A DNA stretch of 39,632 nucleotides from Acidobacteriota bacterium (GCA_002730525.1 PCAK01000025.1:1-39632), one strand, 5' to 3'. Counted from the first letter of the stretch, positions 24,007 to 33,446 are shown. Program-made: numbers and translations. The notes: generated by a model from the sequence alone, not told the origin.

Positions 24007-25263
24007 CTACGGCAGCGCCGTTCGGATCGTCTCGAGGCTGACGCCGAGCACGCTGCGGGCGATCGCGTCGAGGTCGCCCTCGGCGCCCTCGAAGTGATAG
24101 GTCGTGTGGGTGTGGGTGAGGGTCTCGGCGGGGCCGAGGGCCGCGGCGGGTGACGAGGTTTCCAGTTCGTAGAACGGGCCGAGCGGCGCGGCCCCCGGTG
24201 CCGGCGGCCCGTCGTTGTAGCTGTTGACGACGTCCCCGGCGTACGGCTCGTCCTGCATCTCCCACATCGAGTTCACGTACTGCGTGGCGTTCTCGGGCCG
24301 GTCGTACGTGACGAGCGTCAGCAGTTGCCGGGTCGGGTCGTAGCTGCCCAGTGCCGGTTCGGCACGCGAGGGGCCGAGGCCGATCTTGCTTCGATAGGTC
24401 CCGTCGGCGCGGAAGAACAGGCGGCCGTCGGCGATCACCAGACGGTCGTCTGGTACTTTGCCGAAGTAGGCATCGTTGACGATCGGCCCGAGTTCGTCCT
24501 CCGGACCCGGGCGGAACGGAATCACGACGACTGATTCGGCCGAGTGCTTGAACATCCCCAGAATCCAGATCGACAGCAGCCCAGAGTCGGCCGTCCAGGA
24601 CTCGGGACCCACGTTGGTGATCGTGTTGACGGACTGGTAGGCGACGCGCAGCACCGTGGCCGGAACGGCCGCATCGAGACCTGCAGTGTCGATCAGGCGG
24701 ACGGTGCGATCGATGCGCACGTCGAACTCGGTGCCCGAATGGTTCGTCAGCGCCGCGCGGTGGGTCAGCGTGACCTGCGAGGCGTCCTGCTCTTGAATCA
24801 CGTAGGGTTCGCTGTCGAGGGCGGCCGGCGTCTGCCAGTGGTCCAGGTCGAACGGGTCGCCGTCAGCGAAGAAGATCGAGAACTGTCCGCCTTCGGGGCC
24901 GAGCCAGAATCGGTCTTCGCCGCCGATGGCATTGATGTGCGGCTGCAACTCGCCGGACGTGATGAGCGCCTCGTTGATCCAGCCGTAGCCGATCCCACGG
25001 GCCCCGGCTGCGGCGCTCGTCATCACGCGGCCCTGCCAGCGCGGGGCCACGGCGACGCGCGGGCCGCCGTCGACGTCACCCAGGACGACCAGGTCCATGT
25101 GACGCTCGAGGAACGCGACGTCGTCCTGGAAGGACCTGATCGAAGCGGCCGCCGAGGCGGAGTCGTCCTGTGCGGGGGGTGGGTCGGGCATCGGTCGGCA
25201 CGCGGCGGCGATGAGCAGGGTCCCGACCGCCAGTGCGGCCGGCGCCAGTCGAATCTCGAACAT
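24007..25263 (-). CDS. Lipoprotein of the DUF6786 type (418 aa)
   Basis: The signal ends in a lipobox-like segment (LIAAACRP, Cys about 23), so the protein is probably membrane-tethered. The body resembles uncharacterised proteins I recall as DUF6786, through segments such as RVMTSAAAGARGIGYGWIN, GGEDRFWLGPEGGQFSI and DLDHWQTPAALD. The later domain is a beta-rich sugar-mutarotase-like fold by impression only. No catalytic motif is identified, and function is unknown. An in-frame ATG at 25284 exists, but 25263 starts at a normal lipoprotein signal. The next gene in line is also a lipoprotein, 26 bases upstream, so the two are probably cotranscribed. Confidence 0.78.
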   Translation of the reverse strand: MFEIRLAPAALAVGTLLIAAACRPMPDPPPAQDDSASAAASIRSFQDDVAFLERHMDLVVLGDVDGGPRVAVAPRWQGRVMTSAAAGARGIGYGWINEALITSGELQPHINAIGGEDRFWLGPEGGQFSIFFADGDPFDLDHWQTPAALDSEPYVIQEQDASQVTLTHRAALTNHSGTEFDVRIDRTVRLIDTAGLDAAVPATVLRVAYQSVNTITNVGPESWTADSGLLSIWILGMFKHSAESVVVIPFRPGPEDELGPIVNDAYFGKVPDDRLVIADGRLFFRADGTYRSKIGLGPSRAEPALGSYDPTRQLLTLVTYDRPENATQYVNSMWEMQDEPYAGDVVNSYNDGPPAPGAAPLGPFYELETSSPAAALGPAETLTHTHTTYHFEGAEGDLDAIARSVLGVSLETIRTALP

Positions 25264-25289
25264 CGAATCAGCCTCCCCGGGCACGCCGC

Positions 25290-25763
25290 CTACCAGTGAA
25301 TCGTCTGGCTCAGCTCCACGCGCTTGCTGTCGTCGTCGTGGGCGCTCACATTGGCGCCCTCCAGCAGTTCACCACGCGCGCCGAACTGCCGGACGATCGA
25401 ACCTGGCTGCATCCGATCGCTGTTGATGAACCGCATCTGGAAGGAGACCCAGACCTCGATCTCGCCGGGTTCGAACGACGAGAGGTTGACCTCAGCCTCG
25501 AATCCGCCGTCCGAGACGGTCGTCAAGCCCTCGAGGAACAACATGTCGCGCGGGGTCTCCGGGTCGTAGGCCAGATCCTCGTGCCGCAGCTCGTAGGCGA
25601 GGATGGCGCCGTCGGCCAGGTCGGTCGTGCCGGAGATCTGAACGCGGGCGCCCTCACGCTCCACACCCATGGTCAGTTCGACCGTCGGCGGCGGAGTGGC
25701 GCAGCTCAGCGCCAGGAGCGGCGCCAGGACCACGACGAGGATGCCGCGGCGGGGCGACGTCAC
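25290..25763 (-). CDS. Lipoprotein of unknown function (157 aa)
   Basis: Basic N-terminus, hydrophobic stretch and lipobox LALSC (Cys about 21) indicate a lipoprotein. The mature part is beta-rich, with short strands such as VELTMGVE, ARVQISGTT and FEAEVNLSSF that suggest an Ig-like sandwich. No family is recognised. It precedes the DUF6786-like gene on the minus strand with 26 bases between, so they probably form an operon and may act as a surface complex. Confidence 0.75.
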   Translation of the reverse strand: MTSPRRGILVVVLAPLLALSCATPPPTVELTMGVEREGARVQISGTTDLADGAILAYELRHEDLAYDPETPRDMLFLEGLTTVSDGGFEAEVNLSSFEPGEIEVWVSFQMRFINSDRMQPGSIVRQFGARGELLEGANVSAHDDDSKRVELSQTIHW

Positions 25764-25791
25764 CGAGCACGTCCCTGGGGACCGTGGAGCC

Positions 25792-28700
25792 TCATCGGAG
25801 GATGGCCTCTAGCGTGGCGCCCTCGGCGTCTCGGAAACTGAACGTCGCGCGGTCGGCGTTGCCCCGATTCAGGAGGAACAGCTGCGTGGCGCGTTCGGGG
25901 CCATCGGCGTATGCCGGGAAGACGACGGCGTCGACTGTCTGGCCACCCGAGGATCGCGTCATCGACGGGACCGTCGCCGTGATCGCTTCCTGTCGGACGT
26001 TGACGGTCTGCTGCTCGGCCGTCACGGCGATCGGGATGTCACTGGCGACGCGGATGCTCCCGCGGAACTTGCCGCGGTCGGTGAGTTCGACGTGTGACAG
26101 CTCGACCTGCCGCCCACCGGGCAGGATCTGGTAGGTGCGGTCTAGCAGGTTGCCGTCCTCGTCGTAGACCAGAAGTCGGACGTCCGCGGTGCCTTCGGTG
26201 GCGTTCGTCAGCGTCAGGCGGAAGCTGGTCTGGCCGTGGCGAACCACGCTCGGGTAGGTGTCGACCGGGAACCACGCTTCCGCCGTGCTGCCGCCGACCG
26301 AGGTGCGCTCGGAGATGAGCGTCGCGCCTTTCGAGGCGGAGACAATCGCCCCCGCGAGCGGGTGCCCCGAGAACGCCTCCACCATGGCGAAGCCTCTCGC
26401 GATCGCCGGGGTAGTGCCATCGGCCGACCAGACCGCCGTGCCATGCGGTGGCAGATCGAGCGGGACCTCGCTCGCCCCGTCGATCGTGACCGGCTCGCCG
26501 CTGAACGCGAAGAAGGTCAAGCGACCGGTCAGCGCGTCGTCGCTGGGATTTACCATGACGAACTCGGTCGAGGTGCCGCCGCCGATCTCGTAGCGCGGTA
26601 GGGCGACCGTGCCGCCGCCGCCCACGCTGGCGCCGTAGGCGACGGGCACGGCCGTCACGATCTCCTCATCCCGATCGTTGGTGATGATCCGGGTAGCGAC
26701 GACCGCTAGCGGTCGGTCGGCCTGGATCCCGACCGAGCCCGGTCCGGCCGCCTGCAAGCCGTCGAGGGGCCAGACGGCGCTGCCATTGGCGGCGATCCGA
26801 CGCTCTGACGCGGCGCCGACGCCGTCGCCTGCCGCGTCTCGAAACACGAGCGAGACCGTCAGGGCCTGGTCATTCGGATTCGACAACCTCAGCACCGTGG
26901 TCCGGCCGGTCCGGCCGTCCGTGAAGACGGTGGCCTGATCCGCCAACGGAGGTGCCGATAGCCCGGTCTCGCTGATGAGCACGCGACTCTCGCGCTGCGA
27001 CAGTTCGTCGAACACCGTCGTCATGTGCGTCAGCATCGCGGCGCCGCCGCCGAGGGCGCTTGGGCCCGTCGCGACCGCCCAGCCGCGCTGGGTGGTCTCC
27101 TCCGTGTCGGCGCTGCTGGACTGGTAGCGCTGGACCGCCAGGGCCGGTAGGTCGGCCTCGTAGCTCGAGCGGGCCATGTCGTGAATCATGATGTTCGAGG
27201 CGAAGCCCTGCGAGACGTAGAGCCGCTGGTGGTCGCTGTCGAACGTCAGGCCGCGCGGGTCCCAGATCTCGTTGGCGCGAACCGGGCCCAACTGCCGCGT
27301 GTCGAAGTCGGGCTGTCCGATGACATGCTGGGCCTCGGGTCCGTTGTCGAGCCGGGCCGGGTGGGCGTCGAACACCAGGATGCGATCGCTGCCGTGATCG
27401 GAGACGAGCAGCCGGTCGTTCGCGTAGTCGTACGCAAGTCCGTCCGGGCCGTCGATGGCGCTCCGCGAGCGGCCAGCCTCGAACGTGTCGAAGTCGCCCT
27501 GGCCGATCACGACCGAGGGGGTGGCGCCATTGGCCAGACGGTCCGGCGCGGCGTCGAACACGAGCACCCGGTTGTTGTTGCCGTCGGCCACGAAGAGCCG
27601 GTGCTGCTCGGACTCGTAGAACAGCGCGGCCGGCTGGTACAGCCCGGTCGGCGTGGAGTTGCGTCCGCTCGTCGTGAAGTCGGGCTGCCCGAGAACAACC
27701 GAGGCAGCCATGCCACTCCGCAGCCGGTCGGGCGCCACATCGAAGCCGAGAACGCGGTGGTTGCCGCCATCAGAGACGAACAGGCGGTCGTGCACCGGGT
27801 CGTAGGCGAGGCCGGTCCCGCGCGGGCGCGACGGCGTGATGCCGGTGCCGACGCGCGTGTCGAGGTTGATGCCGGTCTGCGTCGTCGCCGGCGTGATGCT
27901 CGTGAAATCGGCCTGGCCCAGGACAGCGATGGCTTCGGGACCGTTTCGCAGCCGAGCCGGATCGGCGTCGAAGACCAGGATCCGATTCCCCCATCCATCA
28001 CTGACGAAGGCGCGCTTGTGGCGCGCGTCGTAGGTGACTGCCAGCGGGATCTTGATGGTGGTCGGACCGATCGGATACAGCTCGCCGGAGTAGAGGTCGG
28101 GCTGGCCGAGGACGAAGTGCGCGTCGCGATCCTTCACGCGATTCTGGCGATCGAGCTGCCAGACGAGCACACGATTGTTGTACTGGTCGATGGCGAAGAG
28201 GCGATGGTCGACCGGGTCGAGCACGACGTCGCGTGGATAGATGTTGCTCGGCGTCGCGCGGTCGTTGGCCGACCGGCGCTCGAAGTCCGAGCGCCCCTGG
28301 TCGTCGAGGTGGCCGATCACCTCGACCGCCGGCATACCGGTCCGCAGCCGTTCCGGCGAGATGTCCCAGATGATGCCTCGGTTGCCCCCCGGATAGCCCT
28401 CGGTGGCCACGAGGAGTTGTCGCTCGGAGTCGATCGACGCCGATCCGAGCCGGGGCCAGACCGACTGCTCCCGCGAGACGATCGGGTCGTAGGCGCCGAA
28501 GCCCGGTTTCCCGAGGACCGCAAGCGGCTCGGCCGCGCGCAGGGAAGCGTCTGGGCCGACATCGTAGACGGTGATGCGCATATGTTCGATGCGCGAGACC
28601 TGCTCCGCGATGAACAGGCGCGCAGTCCGGTCGTCGTAGGCCAGGCCGCCCGTCGCGAATCCCCGCATGTCGGTGCGGGGCGCTGCGGTTTCGAAGTCGG

Positions 28701-29625
28701 GCTGGCCCATGACCTCGTCGGCCGTCGCGAACGTCTCGAGCCGTTGCGGCGCCGCGTCGAAGACCAGGACGCGGTTGTTGCCGCTGTCGGACACGAACAG
28801 GCGCTGTCCGGTGGCGTCGTACGCGAGCGAGCCTGGACGGCTCATCCGGCGCGCGCTCAGGCCGGGTTCGCGCGCGGTGAAGCTCTCCTGCCCCAGCACG
28901 ATCGCGGCGTCCATTCCGGTGGCGATCCGATCGGGCGCGATATGGAAGACCAGAATCCGGTTATTCGAGCCGTCGCCGACGAACAGCCGCTGGTTGGCCT
29001 CGTCGACCGCCAGGCCGAGGCGTCGCCCTGCGTGGTTGGCGGCGAGCCCGCTCGTCTTCGTCTTGGCGTCGGGCTGACCGAGAACGAAGAGTACGTTCGC
29101 ACCCGTCGCGATCCGATCCGGATGGATGTCGAAGACCATGATCTGGCTGCCGCCGCCGGGCAGGCTCTGCCCGTTAGTGTTGTCCACCAGAAACAGCCGC
29201 TGGTTGATGTGCTCGATGGCGAGCGTGCCAGGGAACTCAGTCTGACTCTCGCTCCAGGCGCCGGCGTGCGACCGGCGGGCGTGCTCGCTCGGCTTACCGA
29301 GAATGTACGCAGCCGTGGGCTGCGCCAGGGTGCCGTCGTCGTTGAGATTGAAGACTTCAACGCGACCGTTGCCGTTCCCGGCGACGAACAACCGACCATG
29401 GACGCGCTCCAGCGCCCCCTGGGGCGGTCACCAAATGCTGTGGCCGGCCGCGCCACCGTTGGTCACGCCACCGACGAAGGTCGGATTGCCCCAGATGTCC
29501 TCCTGGCCGATCTGGTCACTCGCCGGCTGGCCGTTCCGTTGCGCGGCCGCAGCGGTCGGGAGCGCCAGCAGTAGCGCCGAAACGAGAGCCAGGTGGGCGG
29601 CACGCGGAATGTGGAATCGAGTCAT
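25792..29625 (-). CDS. Very large secreted beta-propeller (NHL-like repeat) protein with an in-frame TGA at codon 66 (1277 codons)
   Basis: The start at 29625 has an AGGAGG site 6 bases upstream and a signal peptide (LALVSALLLALPTAAAAQ). The frame then meets TGA at 29430-29428 (codon 66), after GGAAGHSIW, and continues in the same frame to 25792. About eleven repeat units follow, each ending in a motif like VLGQPDF with companion strands RLFVSDGGNHRVLGFD, so probably one or two propellers. The last ~400 residues hold three full and one cut-off beta-sandwich repeats (ending EGATLEAILR). TTG 29391 is the only restart candidate and has no ribosome-binding site. A CGA-to-TGA mutation, sequencing error or recoding are all possible; a hairpin (loop UGGA, 17 bases after the UGA) resembles a SECIS, weakly. 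Confidence 0.8.
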
Positions 29626-29712
29626 CGTAACCTCCTCGAGAACACGTGGTGGCGGCGGCGGCGGCGATGGCGTGCCGCGCCGTTCCGATGGTCGATAGCT
29701 GGAAACCGGGGG

Positions 29713-29718
29713 ATTATA
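29713..29718 (-). promoter_or_regulatory. Probable -10 element of the propeller-repeat gene
   Basis: Minus-strand TATAAT (within TATATAATCC) about 90 bases above the ATG at 29625. The leader ends in a consensus AGGAGG site, unlike the near-leaderless promoters of other genes here. Confidence 0.4.
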
Positions 29719-29797
29719 TAGCAGCCGGCGGTGGTCGCGATACCATGACGCCGGAGGCCCCTGGCGTCGCTTTGGGGCGACTGACCCCGCGCCATCC

Positions 29798-30181
29798 ATG
29801 GAAACCCGACCGTATTTCATCGCCGGCGATCTGTTGTGCAGCCTGCTCGTGGGCGGCGTCACGGGGGTCGCGGCCATCGCGACCTTCAGCGAGGCATGGC
29901 CGATGCCGGCGGCGATGCTCGTCGGCATGTTGCTCGGCATGGCGGTGGCAGCCGTGGGCATCCTGGCGTTCGGACGCTTCTTCGGCATGATCGAGCTGCA
30001 GATGCCGGCGATGCTCAGCGGGATGCTGGCGGGGATGATCGTGGCAATGATCGTGACACGCCGTCCGCTGCCGCCGAGCACCGGCGCGATCCTCGGCGGC
30101 GTGCTCGGGCTGGCGACCTTCGTGGCGGTGTGGCTTGCGGACGCGTGGCTGAGCGGCGACGGAGCACGATGGACGCGCTGA
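29798..30181 (+). CDS. Four-helix integral membrane protein of unknown function (127 aa)
   Basis: Four hydrophobic segments are visible, with a repeated Met/Gly/Ala-rich pattern (AAMLVGMLLGMAVAAVG, AMLSGMLAGMIVAMIV). No family was recognised. The 3' end overlaps the methyltransferase start by 13 bases, so the two are translated together, hinting at a paired function such as a modified membrane lipid or a cofactor, but nothing in the sequence decides it. Confidence 0.72.
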   Translation: METRPYFIAGDLLCSLLVGGVTGVAAIATFSEAWPMPAAMLVGMLLGMAVAAVGILAFGRFFGMIELQMPAMLSGMLAGMIVAMIVTRRPLPPSTGAILGGVLGLATFVAVWLADAWLSGDGARWTR

Positions 30182-30861
30182 CGCGGAGGAAGTGGGATCG
30201 CGCCGCGGGCGCCTTCGATTTCATCAACGGCCTCGGCGCCGAACGCAGATGGTGGCCGGTGAAGCACGAGTTCTTCAGCGCCATGCGCGGCAAGGTACTG
30301 TTTGTCGCGGTCGGCACCGGACTCGATATCGGGCATTTTCCACCTGGGCTGGAAATCGTTGGCATCGACATCAGCGACAAGATGCTCGAGAAGGCGCGTC
30401 CCCGCGTCGAGGCTTATGCCGGCGCGATGACGCTCCGGCATCTCGATGTGCACGACCTGGATTATCCGGCGGGCACGTTCGACCAAGTGTTCACGTCGTG
30501 CACGTTCTGTTCGGTAACCGATCCCGTTCGCGGCCTCGAGGCCGTCCGGCGGGTCCTGAAGCCGGCCGGCGAACTGCACATGTTCGAGCACACCGGCAGC
30601 CGGTACTTTCCGTTCAACGCCTTGCTGCACCTGATGAATCCGATCGCGAGACTGACCGGTCCGGAGATCAACCGGGACACCGTGGACAACGTGCGGCGCG
30701 CCGGCTTCGACCTGGTCGAGGTGCGGCACGCCTTCCTCGACGTGGTCAAGACGATTCACGCCGTGGCCCCGTCGCCGCGGGTCGCGGATCCGCTACATCC
30801 CGAACAGATTCCGCTGCAGCTTGACGAGCCCCTGCTCGTCGCACCAAGCGATGGGCTTTGA
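30169..30861 (+). CDS. Class I SAM-dependent methyltransferase (230 aa)
   Basis: A Rossmann-type methyltransferase. Motif I is LFVAVGTGLDIGHFP, the acidic end of strand 2 is VGIDISDKML, motif post I includes HLDVHDLDYPAGTFD, and the VRRVLKPAGELHMFEH segment is the typical small-molecule type pattern. The C-terminal tail after IHAVAPSP does not look like a normal ending and runs into the kinase remnant in another frame; the native stop may have been lost. The 5' end overlaps the membrane protein gene, so they are coupled. Substrate is unknown; quinone, lipid or small metabolite are possible. Confidence 0.82.
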   Translation: MDALTRRKWDRAAGAFDFINGLGAERRWWPVKHEFFSAMRGKVLFVAVGTGLDIGHFPPGLEIVGIDISDKMLEKARPRVEAYAGAMTLRHLDVHDLDYPAGTFDQVFTSCTFCSVTDPVRGLEAVRRVLKPAGELHMFEHTGSRYFPFNALLHLMNPIARLTGPEINRDTVDNVRRAGFDLVEVRHAFLDVVKTIHAVAPSPRVADPLHPEQIPLQLDEPLLVAPSDGL

Positions 30862-30925
30862 ACTCGTGGTCGAGAGCGAGATCGGGGTGGGCTCGACGTT
30901 CGCCGTCGGGCTCGAGCCAGACGGT
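30842..30925 (+). pseudogene. Fragment of a histidine kinase C-terminus
   Basis: In a frame different from the methyltransferase, about 28 codons read AMGFELVVESEIGVGSTFAV, which matches the end of the HATPase domain of many sensor kinases (the VESExGxGSTF segment). No upstream kinase sequence is in frame, so only the tail survives. It sits between the methyltransferase and the ParA stub, in line with deletion debris. It is too short to be certain. Confidence 0.5.
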
Positions 30926-30975
30926 TCGCCGGGGCGCGTGCCCTGGCTTTCCCGCGACCACGCTCGACCGACGTG

Positions 30976-30981
30976 TACAAT
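30976..30981 (+). promoter_or_regulatory. Probable -10 element of the ParA stub
   Basis: TACAAT lies 10 bases above the ATG at 30992, giving an almost leaderless message like other genes in the window. Confidence 0.4.
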
Positions 30982-30991
30982 TCTGCACCGA

Positions 30992-31213
30992 ATGTCAGGC
31001 ACGATCGTCGCCATCGCCACGCACAAGGGAGGAGTCGGCAAGACCGTCATCACGATGGCCATGTCCGCGGCGTTCGCCCGCGCCGGTCAGCCGGCGCTCG
31101 TGGTCGACATGGATCCGCAAGGACACGCGTCGATTGGGCTCGGGGTCGAGGTGCTCGACAACGAGTTGACGCTGCGTGACTTCTTTCTCGACGCGGCGAC
31201 GCCGATAGACAAG
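30992..31213 (+). pseudogene. Truncated ParA/MinD-type ATPase (N-terminal ~73 residues)
   Basis: The start is a normal ParA N-terminus: deviant Walker A KGGVGKT at residues 12-18, then LVVDMDPQGHASIGLG, the switch region, and TLRDFFLDAATPID. Family sequence stops at about 31213; the reading frame runs on as nonsense to 31342. The frame directly after the break belongs to a Pro/Ala-rich linker of the next ORF. So most of the ATPase (Walker B, dimer surface) is missing. ParA proteins segregate DNA or position cell components; no parB or parS-like site is seen. Confidence 0.75.
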
Positions 31214-31437
31214 TCGAGCTGCCGCCGTCAGAGACCGGCGAGACGGCCGGGGCCTCGAAGCCGCTCGCACCCGCACCGTCGACGCCACCCCAAGATGCCC
31301 GCAGGGCGGGGTCGACCTGGGGATTTCTCGAGGATGAGCTGAGCGCGAAGGCCAGGCCGCCCACGGCCCCGGAGGGGGCCGGCCCGGCCCGACCGACCCT
31401 TCCGGCGTCGTCCTACGAGCCTCTGGCTGCGCCTCCG

Positions 31438-32109
31438 TTGAAGGTGGTGGACTTGCCCGCGTTCAGATCGCCGCTGTCGCCGCGACCCTCGGCATTCGGG
31501 GGCGTCGACGACGCGGAGTTCGCAGCCAGAATCGACAGCGTGGCCGGCATTGCGAAGCTCGTCGACGAACCGGCGTACGTTCTCGCCGCGACGCCGAATC
31601 GCACGTCGCGGACGCCGGGCGCGCTCGATCTGAACAGCCCCAGGGTGACGAAGCTGGTGACCGAACCACCACAGCTGAGGAACTTTGGGTTCGATCTGGA
31701 TGCGGGAGGTGCCGCTCAGGCCGTCGACGGCTGGCTCAGGCGGGTGGAAGGGGAGCGGTACAAAGCCCTTGCGCTGTGGGACGACGGGACGGTGATCTTC
31801 GTCGCCACGGCCGGCGAAGAGTTCCTCTGCTGGGGCCGCCAACTGACGGAGCACGGCCTGCTCATGAATGAGTCGGCCCTCGTGGAGTCGACGTACCTGT
31901 TCGCCGAATTGGCGCGGCGGCTGCACGCTGGTCTGCGGCTCACGATGCCCGAGATCGAGTTTCGGCTTGTCCTGCGCGACTTGATGCCGGAGGGCTCGCC
32001 CATCAGCATCTCGACGAGCCGGGACACCGGTTTCGCCGACGAGGTCGAAGAGGACGTGCGCGCCGGCTTGGCCGGCGCGCCCAGGCGAATCCGCCGAATG
32101 GCGTCCTAG
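31438..32109 (+). CDS. Hypothetical protein, probably truncated or fused at its 5' end (about 223 aa)
   Basis: The frame is open from 31180, where it overlaps the end of the ParA stub in a different frame; the first 85 codons are a Pro/Ala/Gly-rich linker (PLAPAPSTPPQDARR). TTG 31438 is the first usable start, but the true start was probably lost in the deletion that cut ParA. The body (LRNFGFDLDAGG, RYKALALWDDGTVIFVATAGEEF, LTMPEIEFRLVLRDLMPEG) has regular alpha/beta spacing but no family that I recognise. The stop overlaps the convergent aminotransferase stop by 4 bases. Confidence 0.55.
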   Translation: MKVVDLPAFRSPLSPRPSAFGGVDDAEFAARIDSVAGIAKLVDEPAYVLAATPNRTSRTPGALDLNSPRVTKLVTEPPQLRNFGFDLDAGGAAQAVDGWLRRVEGERYKALALWDDGTVIFVATAGEEFLCWGRQLTEHGLLMNESALVESTYLFAELARRLHAGLRLTMPEIEFRLVLRDLMPEGSPISISTSRDTGFADEVEEDVRAGLAGAPRRIRRMAS

Positions 32110-33269
32110 GTCTCGAGAATCCGCTTGAAGACCTCGACCGCCCGCTGCATCTCTTCCATCGTGCCCAGCGAGATACGCGAATGGCTGTTCTCCATCGGCG
32201 GGAAGTCGCGCCCGACCATGACACCCTGCTCGGCTGCGGCGTCACGGAAATCGGACGCGGGCTGCCGGATGTTCACGAACAGGAAGTTGGTCTGCGAGTC
32301 GGTCGCCTCGTAGCCCATCTCCTTGAACGCATTGATCGTGAACTCCCGGATCCGCCGGTTCTCCTCGCGCTCCGCCACCATGTGGTCCGGGTCGTCCAGG
32401 GAGGCCAGCGCGCCCGCCGCGGTCATCACGTTGATGTTGCCCAAGCCCCAGGCGGCCTGTAGCTTGGCGAGCGTGGCCGGACGTCCGGCGGCCCAACCGA
32501 GCCGCATGCCGGCCATGCCGTAGGCCTTCGAGAACGTCCGAGTGATGAAGACGTCGTCGTACTCGAGCGCCTCTGCGGCGGCCGTGTCGACGGCGGGGTC
32601 GGTGGCGTACTCGATGTAGGCCTCGTCGACCAGGATGGCCGTGCTGGGCGAACTGGACTTCACCTTCCGGATGAACGCCGCGATGTCGCCGTGCGAGTGG
32701 GCGGTCGCCGTCGGGTTATTCGGGTTGCACAGGAACACCATGCCAGCGCCATTCGCGGCCTCGGCCATCCCGTCCAGATCGATGCTCAGATCGGCGAGGA
32801 CCGGGACTAGGCGAATGTCGGCGCCCAACGTCTCGGCCGTCCGGTTCGTGCTGAGGAACGACGGCGTGGCGTTAACGAGCGGCCGGGAGGGCGAGACGTA
32901 GGCCCGAGTGCCGGCTTGCAGCAGGGCGCCCGACCCGGTGGACGTGATGACGTTCTCCGACGTCAGCCCGTGGCCGACGCTGCGTGAGAGCGCCTCGGCC
33001 AGGTCGGCCGGTGCGCTGAAGCCGTAGCGGCCGACGTTGCCGTGGAGCACCTCCTCCATTGCTTCGACCGCCGCCCGGCCCGGGCCGCGGGCGTTCTCGT
33101 TGCCGCTGATGCGGATGATTTCCTGCGTGGCGGCCTGCGCCGCGGCCGCGAGCGGGTCCGGGCTCCAGGCCAAGGCTTCCTGGTTTCGCCCAAACACCCA
33201 GCCGGTCGACAGCGCGCCCGCGCCCCCGATTCCGAGCGAACGAACGAACGCGCGACGTGACAGTGACAT
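32106..33269 (-). CDS. Tat-exported HisC-like PLP aminotransferase, copy A (387 aa)
   Basis: The N-terminus is a Tat signal (SRRAFVRSLG) with a Gly/Ala-rich core. The rest is a class I/II aminotransferase like histidinol-phosphate aminotransferase: NENARGPG, the CNPNNPT segment (180-187), the aspartate in LVDEAYIEYA, and PLP lysine K248 in RTFSKAYGMAGMRLG. Export of such a PLP enzyme is unusual, but Tat moves folded, cofactor-loaded proteins. The GAGGAG site 7 bases above the ATG supports the start at 33269. The window has no other histidine biosynthesis genes, so it is unlikely to be HisC proper. Copy B lies upstream on the same strand with its own terminator between. Confidence 0.87.
   Translation of the reverse strand: MSLSRRAFVRSLGIGGAGALSTGWVFGRNQEALAWSPDPLAAAAQAATQEIIRISGNENARGPGRAAVEAMEEVLHGNVGRYGFSAPADLAEALSRSVGHGLTSENVITSTGSGALLQAGTRAYVSPSRPLVNATPSFLSTNRTAETLGADIRLVPVLADLSIDLDGMAEAANGAGMVFLCNPNNPTATAHSHGDIAAFIRKVKSSSPSTAILVDEAYIEYATDPAVDTAAAEALEYDDVFITRTFSKAYGMAGMRLGWAAGRPATLAKLQAAWGLGNINVMTAAGALASLDDPDHMVAEREENRRIREFTINAFKEMGYEATDSQTNFLFVNIRQPASDFRDAAAEQGVMVGRDFPPMENSHSRISLGTMEEMQRAVEVFKRILET
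32287..32366. repeat. 80-base identical block shared with 33628-33707 (copy A)
   Basis: The block lies inside the coding region of aminotransferase copy A and is identical, base for base, to the block in copy B at an offset of 1341 bases. Flanking coding sequence differs at many positions, which suggests recent gene conversion or local selection rather than a uniform old duplication. Confidence 0.85.
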
Positions 33270-33383
33270 GCAGTGCCTCCTCATCGGCAGGCCGGCGCTT
33301 TGGCCGGTTCAGGTTTCAAGGACTGAGTGTCGGCCGTGCGTCGCATCAAGTCAAGAGCAAACGCCTGCGACCGTACAGCCACG

Positions 33384-33415
33384 AAAAAGGGCGCGCCGGA
33401 CTGGCCGGCGCGCCC
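33384..33415 (-). terminator. Intrinsic terminator after aminotransferase copy B
   Basis: On the minus strand an 11-pair perfect stem (GGGCGCGCCGG with CCGGCGCGCCC, loop of 5 bases) is followed by TTTTT. It lies 32 bases past the copy B stop codon and before copy A, so the paralogs are separate transcription units. Confidence 0.88.
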
Positions 33416-33446
33416 CTGGCGCAGCTTCACGAACGTGTCGAGATTC

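Noticed and set aside
27181-29574. 797-codon plus-strand frame antisense to the propeller-repeat gene
   Set aside because: It mirrors the repeat periodicity of the real gene, shows no recognisable domain or ribosome-binding site, and its composition is that of a GC-rich shadow frame.
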